From contig NZ_JACBYI010000017.1 of the NCBI RefSeq assembly GCF_019352175.1, positions 58,787 through 122,786 on the forward strand: DNA of 64,000 nucleotides. The letters run 5' to 3'. The stretch comes from Paenibacillus sp. S150. Lineage in GTDB: Bacteria; Bacillota; Bacilli; Paenibacillales; Paenibacillaceae. This document shows positions 18,162 through 26,178 of the stretch, piece by piece. The stretch's first letter is position 1. Each line of letters starts with the position of its first letter. The position numbers and the translations under genes were made by a program. Under the pieces are notes generated by a model. It was given only the letters and a program-made list of their open reading frames with translations, ran no database searches and had not been told where the DNA came from.

Positions 18162-19136
18162 ATGAAGTACAGTTATTTGGGAAAATCAGGTTTGAAGGTC
18201 AGCCAATTATGCCTCGGCACCATGAATTTCGGTCCGGAAACAGAGGAAAAGGAAGCATTCAAAATTATGGATGCCGCTTTGGACGCGGGCATTAACTTTT
18301 TTGATACGGCCAATGTGTACGGCGGCCAGGACCGGCGCGGCTGGACGGAAGAAATTATCGGCCGCTGGTTTCAGCAGGGGGGCGGCCGCCGCGAGAAGGT
18401 CGTGCTGGCGACCAAGGTATACAATGACATGTTCGACGAGCTGGACGGCCCCAATTCAGGTGCCGGTTTGTCGGCTTACAAGATCAGACGTCATTTCGAA
18501 GGTTCGCTGAAACGTCTGCAGACGGATCATATTGAGCTGTATCAAATGCATCATATCGACCGCAACGTTTCCTGGGACGAGCTGTGGGGCGCCTTTGAAA
18601 TCCTGGTCTCCCAAGGCAAGGCCGATTATATCGGCTCCAGCAACTTTGCGGGCTGGCACATTGCCGCAGCCCAGGCGAAGGCGAAGGAACGCCATTTCCT
18701 GGGTCTTGTCTCGGAGCAGCATCTGTACAATCTGCTGGAGCGTACGCCGGAGCTGGAGGTCCTTCCGGCTTCACAGGAGCTGGGTCTGGGAGTAATTCCA
18801 TGGAGTCCGCTGGCCGGTGGCCTGCTGGGACGCAATGCGCTGTCCAAGACCGGCGTGCGCAGCGCACGCTCGGACAAGCTGGAGCGGCACCGCAGCCAGC
18901 TGGAGCAGTTCTCCGCGCTCTGCAAGGAGCTTGGGGAGCACGAGGATCAAGTGGCGCTGGCCTGGGTGCTGGCCAATCCGGCAGTGACCGCGCCGATCAT
19001 CGGACCGCGGACGATGGAACAGTTCGAGGACTCGCTGCGGGTAACCGAAATCGTGCTCGATGCGGATACGCTGAAGAAGCTGGACGAGATCTTCCCGGGA
19101 CCGGGACGTCCGGCACCTGAAGCGTACGCCTGGTAA
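18162..19136 (+). CDS. Aldo/keto reductase
   Basis: 324 residues from ATG 18162, which has AAAGGGAGG 8 bases upstream; an ATG six bases earlier is too close to that site. NADPH-dependent TIM-barrel oxidoreductase. Catalytic residues: Asp and Tyr in FFDTANVYGG, Lys in LATKVYND, His in YQMHHID. The coenzyme-binding end shows PIIGPRTMEQF. Substrate not predictable; members reduce aldehydes and ketones. The MerR-type promoter directly upstream suggests induction by reactive aldehydes or electrophiles, as for the AdhR regulon of B. subtilis. It is transcribed alone and ends at the terminator at 19201. Confidence 0.93.
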   Translation: MKYSYLGKSGLKVSQLCLGTMNFGPETEEKEAFKIMDAALDAGINFFDTANVYGGQDRRGWTEEIIGRWFQQGGGRREKVVLATKVYNDMFDELDGPNSGAGLSAYKIRRHFEGSLKRLQTDHIELYQMHHIDRNVSWDELWGAFEILVSQGKADYIGSSNFAGWHIAAAQAKAKERHFLGLVSEQHLYNLLERTPELEVLPASQELGLGVIPWSPLAGGLLGRNALSKTGVRSARSDKLERHRSQLEQFSALCKELGEHEDQVALAWVLANPAVTAPIIGPRTMEQFEDSLRVTEIVLDADTLKKLDEIFPGPGRPAPEAYAW

Positions 19137-19200
19137 GAATGCCGGCGGAAATGAACATAAGATACCGGCTGCTGCAGGGTCCCTGCGGCAGCCGGCCTGC

Positions 19201-19234
19201 GCGAGAGCATCCCTGTGGATGCTCTCGCGTTTTT
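19201..19234 (+). terminator. Intrinsic terminator of the aldo/keto reductase gene
   Basis: GCGAGAGCATCC (19201-19212) pairs perfectly with 19217-19228 round CTGT, followed by GTTTTT. Confidence 0.9.
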
Positions 19235-19333
19235 AAAAGATAAGAATGTATATGTTGCACGCTATACATTAGCCTTATCTTTCTCGCTGAAACGGATACC
19301 GTCCTTATAAGGACGGCGAAGCCGTTTCCACTT
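19235..19333. repeat. Dispersed double-hairpin repeat, copy 1
   Basis: Two successive hairpins. The first pairs AAAGATAAG and AATGTATA with TATACATT and CTTATCTTT; the second pairs GAAACGG and CCGTCCTTA with TAAGGACGG and CCGTTTC. The same 100 bp, with few changes, is at 43118-43217. A GATAAGAATGTATATGTT phrase follows again at about 19337-19354. Partial copies are seen near 19990-20065, 40660-40710 and 42484-42545. No coding potential; looks like a REP/MITE-like structured repeat. Confidence 0.9.
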
Positions 19334-19362
19334 GAAAGATAAGAATGTATATGTTTTGGGGT

Positions 19363-19437
19363 CCCCGCAAAGTACCTGAGTCATCATCGAAGCCAAGGCC
19401 CCGCTTTGTGGGGTTATTTTGTTTTATTTTTTTTTGC
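19363..19437. terminator. Terminator-like hairpin with long T-rich tail
   Basis: CCCCGCAAAG (19363-19372) pairs with CTTTGTGGGG (19404-19413), followed by a T-rich tract to about 19437. It follows the double-hairpin repeat directly. No gene ends here, so it may belong to the repeat or to a small transcript. Confidence 0.6.
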
Positions 19438-19440
19438 AAT

Positions 19441-19531
19441 TGTGGAGAAGGGGGCATGCAGTTGGGGATCAGTTAATAGGCGCGGTCATCATGCTGAACC
19501 TGCAGGTTTGATGTTTTGCAGGAGGAAGCGC
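19441..19531. repeat. 90-bp dispersed repeat, copy 1
   Basis: Matches 63903-63993 along its length at very roughly three-quarters identity by eye. The best block contains GGTCATC, then TGCTGAACCTGC, then GGAGGAA. Both copies are in gene-free DNA. Confidence 0.7.
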
Positions 19532-19559
19532 GCAATCAGGGAGGACTAACCGGGACCGC

Positions 19560-19741
19560 AACGCAAGAACGCAACGCAAGAACGCAACGCAAGAACGCAA
19601 CGCAAGAATGCACCCCAAGAGCGCAACGCAAGAACGCAACCCAAGAGCGCAACGCAAGAATGCAACGCAAGAACGCAACGCAAGAACGCAACGCAAGAAT
19701 GCACCCCAAGAGCGCAACCCAAGAGCGCAACGCAAGAATGC
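19560..19741. repeat. 13-bp tandem array, 14 units
   Basis: Fourteen contiguous units of AACGCAAGAACGC or close variants (ACCCCAAGAGCGC, AACGCAAGAATGC) from 19560 to 19741. Since 13 is not a multiple of three, all frames read the same low-complexity peptide in turn, which creates spurious open frames on both strands. No stem within the unit. Confidence 0.95.
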
Positions 19742-19760
19742 AACCCCGGGGCAGAGAAGT

Positions 19761-19947
19761 GAAGTGGAAATAGTACACTTAAAATGAACGGAAAAGCTTA
19801 CGGTAAAAGGATTAGTGGGAAAAAGTAAACTTATTGTAAGCGTATTTCCCTCTAAAGGCGGCAAACGGATGGATTAGGTATCCTTTTTCCCACTAACGCT
19901 TGCGGAGGAGGGGGGGCGGGGAGAATTAAGTTCACTTTTTCCACTTG
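19761..19947. repeat. MITE-like element with terminal inverted repeats, copy 1
   Basis: 187 bp. The left end GAAGTGGAAATAGTACACTT (19761-19780) matches the reverse complement of 19928-19947 at 17 of 20 positions. Inside is a second perfect 14-bp inverted repeat, TTAGTGGGAAAAAG (19812-19825) and its complement (19883-19896). No open frame. Related sequence is seen at 20205-20394 and 53162-53400. Confidence 0.7.
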
Positions 19948-19984
19948 GCTTACCGCCGGGTTTCAGCGGGCAGCCGTCCACCTG

Positions 19985-20065
19985 TAATCCCCAGCAGCTA
20001 CGCTGTCCAGTGAAGGACGGCATAGCCGTTTTGTCCAAAGACAAGAATTTATATGTTAACTTATG
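19985..20065. repeat. Partial copy of the double-hairpin repeat
   Basis: Contains GGACGGCATAGCCGTTTTG followed by AAGACAAGAATTTATATGTT, corresponding to the second half of the repeat at 19235-19333 and its trailing phrase. Degenerate and lacking the first hairpin. Confidence 0.55.
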
Positions 20066-20204
20066 ATTTCCTGCGTTGGGGATAAGGCTGTTCTCGGGTT
20101 GAATCGTCCGCAGGACAAGGCTGTTCCTCTAGTTACGAGCAGGTATCAGATACAGCGGAGCATTAAGGAAGAAGCATATGCTTGAGGGGAGCGGGCGCTG
20201 CAGG

Positions 20205-20394
20205 ACAGTGGAATTAGTGCACTTAAATGTAGCTCAAGAGCGTTCAGAGGGGGAACTAGCGGGCATCAGCAGACCTGATTTAAGCAAATTTACTGGTCAG
20301 TATGCAAATCGGCCGGATTAAATATCCTTTTGCCCAGCAGTGCTTGTCGGGGGCGGGAGAAGGGGTAGTTGAGTTTATTTTACTTTTTCCATTT
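20205..20394. repeat. MITE-like element, degenerate copy 2
   Basis: 190 bp starting ACAGTGGAATTAGTGCACTT and ending TTTTACTTTTTCCATTT, the same ends, spacing and internal order as the element at 19761-19947. The internal inverted repeat is largely lost. Gene-free. Confidence 0.6.
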
Positions 20395-20451
20395 AATCAC
20401 ACATAACGCAGCTTATGCTTTCGAATGGGGGGATTTTTGCGGCTGCCTGGG

Positions 20452-21156
20452 TTAATATTCACCGGGCCTTGTCTTCTGCTCAGTGGCGGGAATTACCGTA
20501 AGCTCCCCGTCCTCGCTGATTTCCGCATATGCCACGGAATTCAGATCCGGATGGCCCTGCTCCCGCAGCATCATCCGCAGCCAGGCTTCATCTTGCCCGA
20601 TACTGGCAAGCGTTGTCTTCTGCACGGTACCGGATTCAACCAGACTGCGGGGGAGACGGGTGCGCGGCGGTGCGATATCCAGCTCCTCCCGTGTGGCCGG
20701 TTCGAATTGCGGCTTTTTAAGGATGCTGAGCGATCCGTTGGTTTCATAAATGGCATACGCCACCTCGTTTACGGAGAAAGTATCCTTCGCCCGCAGCATC
20801 ATCCGCAGCTGCTCGAAATCCAGATTGTTTTTGCGCAGCCTGGTGAGATCAATCTTTCCGTCGCGGATAAGAATTTCCGGTTCGCCCTCCAGCGGCTTGC
20901 GCAGCTTGCGGACCCGTTGCGTAACCTTTTCAAATATAATGGAGAGCACAGTCCAGACGGCCAATGTAAACAGCAGCAGTACGGATTTTTCCGGCTCATA
21001 AATGGTGTTCCCTACCAGATCGCCAAGGATCACAGCCGAGATAAAGTCAAAGGGCGTCAGCGCGGAAATTTCTTTTTTGCCCAGCATTCTTGTCATTGCC
21101 CACAGACCGGTAAAGCCTGCCAGCAGCTTGATTAAAATGGACCCGTACTCCTCCAT
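20452..21156 (-). CDS. DUF421 (YetF-like) membrane protein
   Basis: 234 residues from ATG 21156, chosen because GGAGG lies 9 bases upstream; an ATG at 21165 abuts that site. Two or three N-terminal TM helices, with the conserved RMLGKKEISALTPFDF, then VILGDLVGN, followed by two cytoplasmic DUF421 repeats: EPEILIRDGKID..RLRKNNLDFEQL and a second LRMMLREQGHPDLNSVAYAE. In B. subtilis YetF and its paralogues are membrane proteins of ill-defined role linked to spores or stress. Monocistronic on the minus strand, divergent from lspA. Confidence 0.9.
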   Translation of the reverse strand: MEEYGSILIKLLAGFTGLWAMTRMLGKKEISALTPFDFISAVILGDLVGNTIYEPEKSVLLLFTLAVWTVLSIIFEKVTQRVRKLRKPLEGEPEILIRDGKIDLTRLRKNNLDFEQLRMMLRAKDTFSVNEVAYAIYETNGSLSILKKPQFEPATREELDIAPPRTRLPRSLVESGTVQKTTLASIGQDEAWLRMMLREQGHPDLNSVAYAEISEDGELTVIPATEQKTRPGEY

Positions 21157-21348
21157 GGCACTCATCCTCCGCAATTGTTAATCTAAGAGTGTTTAACCAA
21201 TACATTTTCAGATGTAACATGTAACTAATGCCTGTAGATTAACGAATGGCTTGGAAGAGCGGCAGGGATGAATCCGGGGGCTGCACTGTGTTAAGCTGGA
21301 TATGGAGAACAACAGTAAGTTTTTTTGTATGCAGAGGAGGCGGACATA

Positions 21349-21807
21349 GTGCTTTTTTATTTGACAGCCCTATTGGTTATTATCGCGGACCAGGGAGCGA
21401 AGTGGCTTGTGCGCTCCAACATGCTGCTGGGAGAGACCATTCCCGTGTGGAGCGGGCGCCTGCAGTTTACATATTACGAGAACAGCGGCGCTGCATTCAG
21501 CTCCTTTCAGGGCTTTGGCCAGTATTTCGCCATCGTTGCCGTGGTCTTTGTCGCGGCGGTGTTCTATTACAGGCACAAGGGAGAGCTTCGAGGGCCATTG
21601 CTGGAAGCGGCCAGCGGCCTGCTGGTCGGTGGGGCCGTCGGCAATGCCATCGACCGGGTCATTTACCGGCAGGTGACGGATTTTCTGGTCTTCGGCAGCC
21701 GGGGAGGCATTATGAACCTGGCGGATCTGGCGATCAACGCCGGAGGGCTGCTGGTTGTGCTGCATCTGCTTAAGGAGCCGCTGAAACGGGTGCTTGCAAG
21801 AAGGTAA
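21349..21807 (+). CDS. lspA: Lipoprotein signal peptidase (signal peptidase II)
   Basis: 152 residues from GTG 21349, with GGAGG 8 bases upstream. It cleaves diacylglyceryl-modified prolipoproteins before the lipid-bearing Cys. Four TM helices; conserved blocks are IIADQGAKW, YYENSGAAFS, GGAVGNAIDR and GGIMNLAD, with the catalytic Asp pair in NAIDR and NLAD. The FxVFN block is altered to GGIMN, and the protein lacks the typical cytoplasmic N-terminal extension, so it may be a second, divergent copy. It stands alone, without the rluD gene that often follows the main lspA. Confidence 0.88.
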   Translation: MLFYLTALLVIIADQGAKWLVRSNMLLGETIPVWSGRLQFTYYENSGAAFSSFQGFGQYFAIVAVVFVAAVFYYRHKGELRGPLLEAASGLLVGGAVGNAIDRVIYRQVTDFLVFGSRGGIMNLADLAINAGGLLVVLHLLKEPLKRVLARR

Positions 21808-22190
21808 AGAAGACGCTGAAGTGCTGCCCTTTGCTCAGAATTAGCGGAAAACGGGTGAATCCCCTACTATCCTCAGCACCGCCGCCATGCAGCGGACCGG
21901 GAAGCTCTTGTTTCCGGGGAAGGCATGCTTTTGCCAAGCGAACGGACTCCAGTGGACTTCTGTCCGGAGATTTGTCCGAAAAAGGGCATTTCGGGAGCTG
22001 ATGAGCTAGCTCCGGTCCGCTGGGGTAAAGAGAACTGGCCGTAAGATAGGAATGACATTGGGCACCGGGACCAAGCAGCGACAAGCAGCGGCCCCTGATG
22101 CCGCAGCTTTAGTTCCGGTGTTCAGCCTGCGCGGATTTTGCAGGTGCCAAGTATCATTTTATCTAATAGAAGTTATCATAAATTGTAATA
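21808..22190. other. Gene-less stretch with a long-range inverted repeat
   Basis: No credible gene. CAGCGGACCGG (21890-21900) is the exact complement of CCGGTCCGCTG about 110 bases later (22012-22022). Between them lie smaller pairs such as CGGAC and GTCCG. The enclosed region could fold as a branched RNA; I do not recognise a known riboswitch class and found no T-box or SAM-box core sequence. Confidence 0.4.
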
Positions 22191-22240
22191 AAGCCGCTTA
22201 AATCAGAGTGAAAAACTCTGATTTAAGCGGCTTTTGTGCG
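22191..22240 (+). terminator. Intrinsic terminator upstream of cysJ
   Basis: A 19-bp perfect stem (22191-22209 with 22215-22233) round GAAAA, followed by TTTGTGCGTTTT. It lies 384 bp after lspA and 134 bp before cysJ. It could end the lspA transcript, act in both directions (the left flank is A-rich), or attenuate a cysJ leader. Confidence 0.8.
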
Positions 22241-22373
22241 TTTTATTGAATTTATTGGATTATAAGCAATTATATGCGGGGTTTGAGTCTCGTTGATCGT
22301 TTCTAGTAATTGTGATAGCCTGAATTTATGATGTTAAGAGGGAAGCAGATTTCATGCTGAGGAGAGGTCGATA

Positions 22374-24239
22374 TTGTTGCAATTACAAGTTACGAACAGT
22401 CCTTTTAATGAAGAACAGGTTGAGCTACTGAACCGTCTTCTGCCGTCGCTGACGCAGACGCAGCAGATTTGGCTGGGCGGCTACATATCCGCAATGACAT
22501 TGCAGGGGGCTGCAGCTGTCTCCGCTGCAGCCCCGGCCGCCGTGCTTGCGGCACCCGCTGAAGCAGCTTCTTCTGCTGCTGCGGTGGCCCAGCCGGTTAT
22601 ATCCCGCGAGGTAACCGTGCTCTTCGGATCTCAGACCGGGAACTGCCAGCGTCTCGCGTCCAGCCTGTCGCGCAGGCTGGAGGAGCAGGGCTTCAAGGTC
22701 ACGGTATCCGCAATGAACAGCTTCAAGCCGAACGCGCTGAAGAAAGTGGAGAATCTGCTGATTCTGGTCAGCACCCACGGCGAAGGCGAGCCGCCGGATA
22801 ACGCCCGTTCCCTGTATGAATTTCTCTACAGTAAAAGAGCGCCGCAGTTGAATCAATTGCGCTTCTCGGTGCTGGCGCTGGGCGATACCTCCTATGAGTT
22901 CTTCTGCCAGACCGGCAAGGACTTCGATCAGAAGCTGGAAGAGCTCGGCGGACAGCGCCTGAGCCCGCGCGTGGATTGCGATCTGGACTATGACGAGCCG
23001 GTCGCCGGGTGGATTGCGCAGGTGACTGCCGCTCTTAGCGGTGCCGAGAGTGCTCCTGGTACTGCTGAAGAGGCCGTGCTCGCTGCGGAGCATGCGGAAT
23101 CGCTGCAATCCGCGTATTCGCGGAATAATCCTTACCATGCCGAGGTTCTGGAGAATCTGAACCTGAACGGACGCGGCTCTGACCGTGAGACCCGCCACCT
23201 GGAGCTGTCCCTCGCAGGCTCCAATATCACGTTCGAGCCCGGCGACTCCCTGGGGGTGTACCCCGAGAATCATCCCCGGCTGGTAGATGAGATTATTGCC
23301 GCTATGGGCTGGGATGCCGGGGAATCCGTCCCCCAGAACAAGAAGGGGGAAGAAGGCCCGCTCCGTGAGGCGCTTCTCCGCCACTATGAAATTACTGTCC
23401 TGACCAGGCCGCTGCTGGAGCAGGCAGCTAAGCTGTCCACAGCTGCCGCGCTGCACGGCCTGCTGCTGCCGGACAAGGCGCAGCAGCTGAAAGAGTATAT
23501 CCAGGGACGCGATCTGCTGGATTTAATTCAAGACTTTGCGCCTTGGAATGTGCCGGCCCGCAGCTTCGTCACGATTCTGCGCAAGCTGCCGGCAAGGCTG
23601 TACTCCATTGCCAGCAGCTATAACGCCAATCCCGACGAGGTTCATTTCACCGTGCGTGCGGTGCGGTATGAAGCCCATGGACGACAACGCTACGGCGTCT
23701 GCTCGGTTCACTGCGCAGAGCGTGTGCAGCCTGGAGACACGCTGCCGGTATATATCCAGAACAATCCGAATTTCAAGCTTCCGGCGAGTCCGGATGTGCC
23801 TGTAATCATGATCGGTCCGGGTACGGGAGTCGCTCCGTTCCGCTCGTTCCTGGAGGAACGGGAAGAGCAGGGTGCAGAAGGCAAAACATGGCTGTTCTAC
23901 GGAGACCGCCATTTCGTGACGGACTTCCTGTACCAGACGGATTGGCAGCGGATGCTGAAGGACGGCGTGCTGAATAAGCTGGATGTGGCTTTCTCCCGGG
24001 ATACGGAAGAGAAGGTATACGTGCAGCACCGCATTCTGGAGCACAGCAGCGAGCTGTATGCCTGGCTGCAGGAAGGCGCCCATATCTATGTCTGCGGTGA
24101 TGAGAAGCATATGGCCCACGATGTGCATTCCGCGCTGATCAGCGTCATTCAAGAAGAAGGCGGGCTGAGCCCTGAAGCGGCGGCGGCCTATCTGGACAGC
24201 CTGCAGCAAGAGCAGCGCTACCAGCGCGATGTGTATTGA
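22374..24239 (+). CDS. cysJ: Assimilatory sulfite reductase, NADPH flavoprotein subunit (alpha)
   Basis: 621 residues. It passes electrons from NADPH through FAD and FMN to CysI for reduction of sulfite to sulfide. Flavodoxin domain (~80-225): VLFGSQTGN, STHGEGEPPDN, LALGDTSYEFFC. FAD-binding (~265-450): RLYSIASS and the YGVCSVHCAE segment. NADPH-binding (~470-621): GPGTGVAPFRSF, FYGDRH, YVCGDEKHMA, ending ...RYQRDVY as in the family. Start is TTG 22374 (or TTG 22377), with GGAGAGG 6-9 bases upstream. An Ala-rich linker (~40-75) precedes the flavodoxin. Overlaps or abuts the cysI leader region: the cysI start is 32 bp beyond the stop, so an operon. Confidence 0.96.
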   Translation: MLQLQVTNSPFNEEQVELLNRLLPSLTQTQQIWLGGYISAMTLQGAAAVSAAAPAAVLAAPAEAASSAAAVAQPVISREVTVLFGSQTGNCQRLASSLSRRLEEQGFKVTVSAMNSFKPNALKKVENLLILVSTHGEGEPPDNARSLYEFLYSKRAPQLNQLRFSVLALGDTSYEFFCQTGKDFDQKLEELGGQRLSPRVDCDLDYDEPVAGWIAQVTAALSGAESAPGTAEEAVLAAEHAESLQSAYSRNNPYHAEVLENLNLNGRGSDRETRHLELSLAGSNITFEPGDSLGVYPENHPRLVDEIIAAMGWDAGESVPQNKKGEEGPLREALLRHYEITVLTRPLLEQAAKLSTAAALHGLLLPDKAQQLKEYIQGRDLLDLIQDFAPWNVPARSFVTILRKLPARLYSIASSYNANPDEVHFTVRAVRYEAHGRQRYGVCSVHCAERVQPGDTLPVYIQNNPNFKLPASPDVPVIMIGPGTGVAPFRSFLEEREEQGAEGKTWLFYGDRHFVTDFLYQTDWQRMLKDGVLNKLDVAFSRDTEEKVYVQHRILEHSSELYAWLQEGAHIYVCGDEKHMAHDVHSALISVIQEEGGLSPEAAAAYLDSLQQEQRYQRDVY

Positions 24240-24271
24240 AGCATAAACAAACAGGGAGGAGACTTGCAGCA

Positions 24272-25996
24272 ATGGCGAATAATAAACCAGTGGTGAAGCC
24301 CATCGGCGGCCCGCCAAGCGATGTTGAACATATCAAGCTGGAGAGCAACTACCTGCGGGGGGCCCTTGTGGAGACGCTAAGCAATCCGATCACCGGCGGC
24401 CTGCCCGAAGACGACAACCGCCTGCTCAAGTTCCACGGCAGCTATATGCAGGATGACCGTGATTTGCGCAGCGAGCGGGAGCGCTCGAAGCTGGAGCCGG
24501 CTTATCAGTTCATGCTGCGCGTGGTGGCTCCGGGCGGTGTCGCGACTCCGGCCCAGTGGCTGGTTATGGATGAGCTGGCCCATAAATACGGCAACGGCAC
24601 ATTGCGGCTGACTACAAGACAAGCCTTTCAAATGCATGGAGTGCTCAAATGGAATCTGAAAAAGACCATCAAGAGCATTAACGATACGCTGATGACCACT
24701 CTCGCAGCCTGCGGTGACGTCAACCGCAATGTGATGAGCGGTCCCAATCCGTACCAGTCGGAGGTTCACGGCGAGGTCTATGAGTGGGCACGCCGAATCA
24801 GCGACCATCTGTCGCCGCGCACGCCTGCCTATCATGAAATCTGGCTGGATGGCGAAAAGGTAGTGGACAGCAAGGCGGGGGTGGAGGTGGAACCGATTTA
24901 CGGTCCCGTCTATCTGCCGCGCAAATTCAAAATCGGCCTGGCGGTGCCGCCGTCCAATGATGTGGATGTCTTCTCGCAGGACCTTGGTTTCATCGCTGTT
25001 CTCGAAGACGGCAAGCTGGCCGGATTCAATGTCACGGTGGGCGGCGGCATGGGCATGACCCACGGCGATACCGCCACCTATCCGCAGCTTGGCCGGATGA
25101 TCGGCTTCTGCCGGCCGGAGCAGTTGATTGATCTGGCTGAGAAGACGGTGACCATCCAGCGGGACTTCGGCAACCGCTCAGTCCGCAAGAATGCCCGCTT
25201 CAAGTACACCATCGACCGCCACGGTCTGGATTGGTTCACCGGAGAGCTGCATAACCGTCTGGGCTGGGAGCTTGAACCGGCGCGCCCTTATCACTTTGAC
25301 CATAACGGGGACCGTTATGGCTGGGTGAAGGGCGTGAACGGCAAATGGAATCTCACGCTGTATATCCAAAGCGGACGGATTCACGACACGGAAGGCAGTC
25401 AGCTAATGACGGGCCTGCGGGAAATCGCCAGAATTCACACCGGGGATTTCCGGCTGACCCCCAACCAGAACCTGATTATTGCCAATGTCAGCAGTGCGAA
25501 GAAACGCAAGGTTACGGAGCTGGCCAAGCGGTATGGATTGACTGACGGGGCAAATCACTCGGCCCTGCGGCGGAGCTCTTTATCCTGTGTCGCGCTGCCG
25601 ACCTGCGGGCTGGCGATGGCCGAGGCGGAGCGTTATCTTCCGCTGCTGCTGGATAAGCTCGAGCTGATCATTGATGAGGCGGGGCTTCGGGATGAAGAGA
25701 TTGTCATCCGCATGACCGGCTGCCCGAACGGCTGCGCCAGACCGGCGCTGGGAGAAATCTCGTTCATCGGGAAGGCTCCGGGCAGATATAATATGTATCT
25801 GGGTGCCGGTTTTACCGGAGACCGGCTCAATAAGCTGTACAAGGAAAATATCGATGAGAAGGAAATTCTGGAGACGCTTGAACCGATTATCCACCGGTAT
25901 GCCAAGGAACGCCGGAGCGGCGAGCACTTCGGGGACTTTGTGATCCGCAGCGGGTATGTTAAGGCGGTCACCTCCGGACTTGATTTTCACGACTGA
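24272..25996 (+). CDS. cysI: Assimilatory sulfite reductase, hemoprotein subunit (beta)
   Basis: 574 residues from ATG 24272, 10 bases after GGGAGGAG; an in-frame TTG at 24236 overlaps the cysJ stop and lacks a ribosome site. Reduces sulfite to sulfide with six electrons on siroheme coupled to a 4Fe-4S cluster. Cluster Cys: SCVALPTCGL (C-x5-C) and TGCPNGCARP (C-x3-C) in the C-terminal third; siroheme-contacting Arg in LRLTTRQAFQ and DVNRNVM. The last step of assimilatory sulfate reduction before cysteine synthesis. Co-transcribed with cysJ and closed by the terminator at 26002. Confidence 0.96.
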   Translation: MANNKPVVKPIGGPPSDVEHIKLESNYLRGALVETLSNPITGGLPEDDNRLLKFHGSYMQDDRDLRSERERSKLEPAYQFMLRVVAPGGVATPAQWLVMDELAHKYGNGTLRLTTRQAFQMHGVLKWNLKKTIKSINDTLMTTLAACGDVNRNVMSGPNPYQSEVHGEVYEWARRISDHLSPRTPAYHEIWLDGEKVVDSKAGVEVEPIYGPVYLPRKFKIGLAVPPSNDVDVFSQDLGFIAVLEDGKLAGFNVTVGGGMGMTHGDTATYPQLGRMIGFCRPEQLIDLAEKTVTIQRDFGNRSVRKNARFKYTIDRHGLDWFTGELHNRLGWELEPARPYHFDHNGDRYGWVKGVNGKWNLTLYIQSGRIHDTEGSQLMTGLREIARIHTGDFRLTPNQNLIIANVSSAKKRKVTELAKRYGLTDGANHSALRRSSLSCVALPTCGLAMAEAERYLPLLLDKLELIIDEAGLRDEEIVIRMTGCPNGCARPALGEISFIGKAPGRYNMYLGAGFTGDRLNKLYKENIDEKEILETLEPIIHRYAKERRSGEHFGDFVIRSGYVKAVTSGLDFHD

Positions 25997-26001
25997 ATCA
26001 C

Positions 26002-26054
26002 AAACAGGCCTGTTCTCCTGTTATAAGGGGGACGGGCTTGTTTCTTCTTTTTTT
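26002..26054 (+). terminator. Terminator of cysJI
   Basis: AAACAGGCC...TCTCC pairs, with mismatches, with GGGGGACGGGCTTGTTT; then TCTTCTTTTTTT. Confidence 0.75.
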
Positions 26055-26178
26055 AACGGATTCAAGATTAAATTTGGATTTTTGGCGATTATCTTACATA
26101 ATATAGAGGAGCATCACCAAACCATTACCAAGAGCCATTATAGTAAGTAATGTGTTCTGTACAGAAGAGGCGAAACAA

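Noticed and set aside
19516..19864. Short open frames on both strands over the 13-bp array
   Set aside because: Low-complexity translation of a tandem repeat.
21246..21773. 175-codon plus-strand frame upstream of and over lspA
   Set aside because: Out of frame with lspA, whose motifs and GGAGG site are clear.
22140..22370. T-box or SAM riboswitch before cysJ
   Set aside because: No GGTGGNACCGCG T-box core and no S-box conserved blocks; only a plain hairpin.
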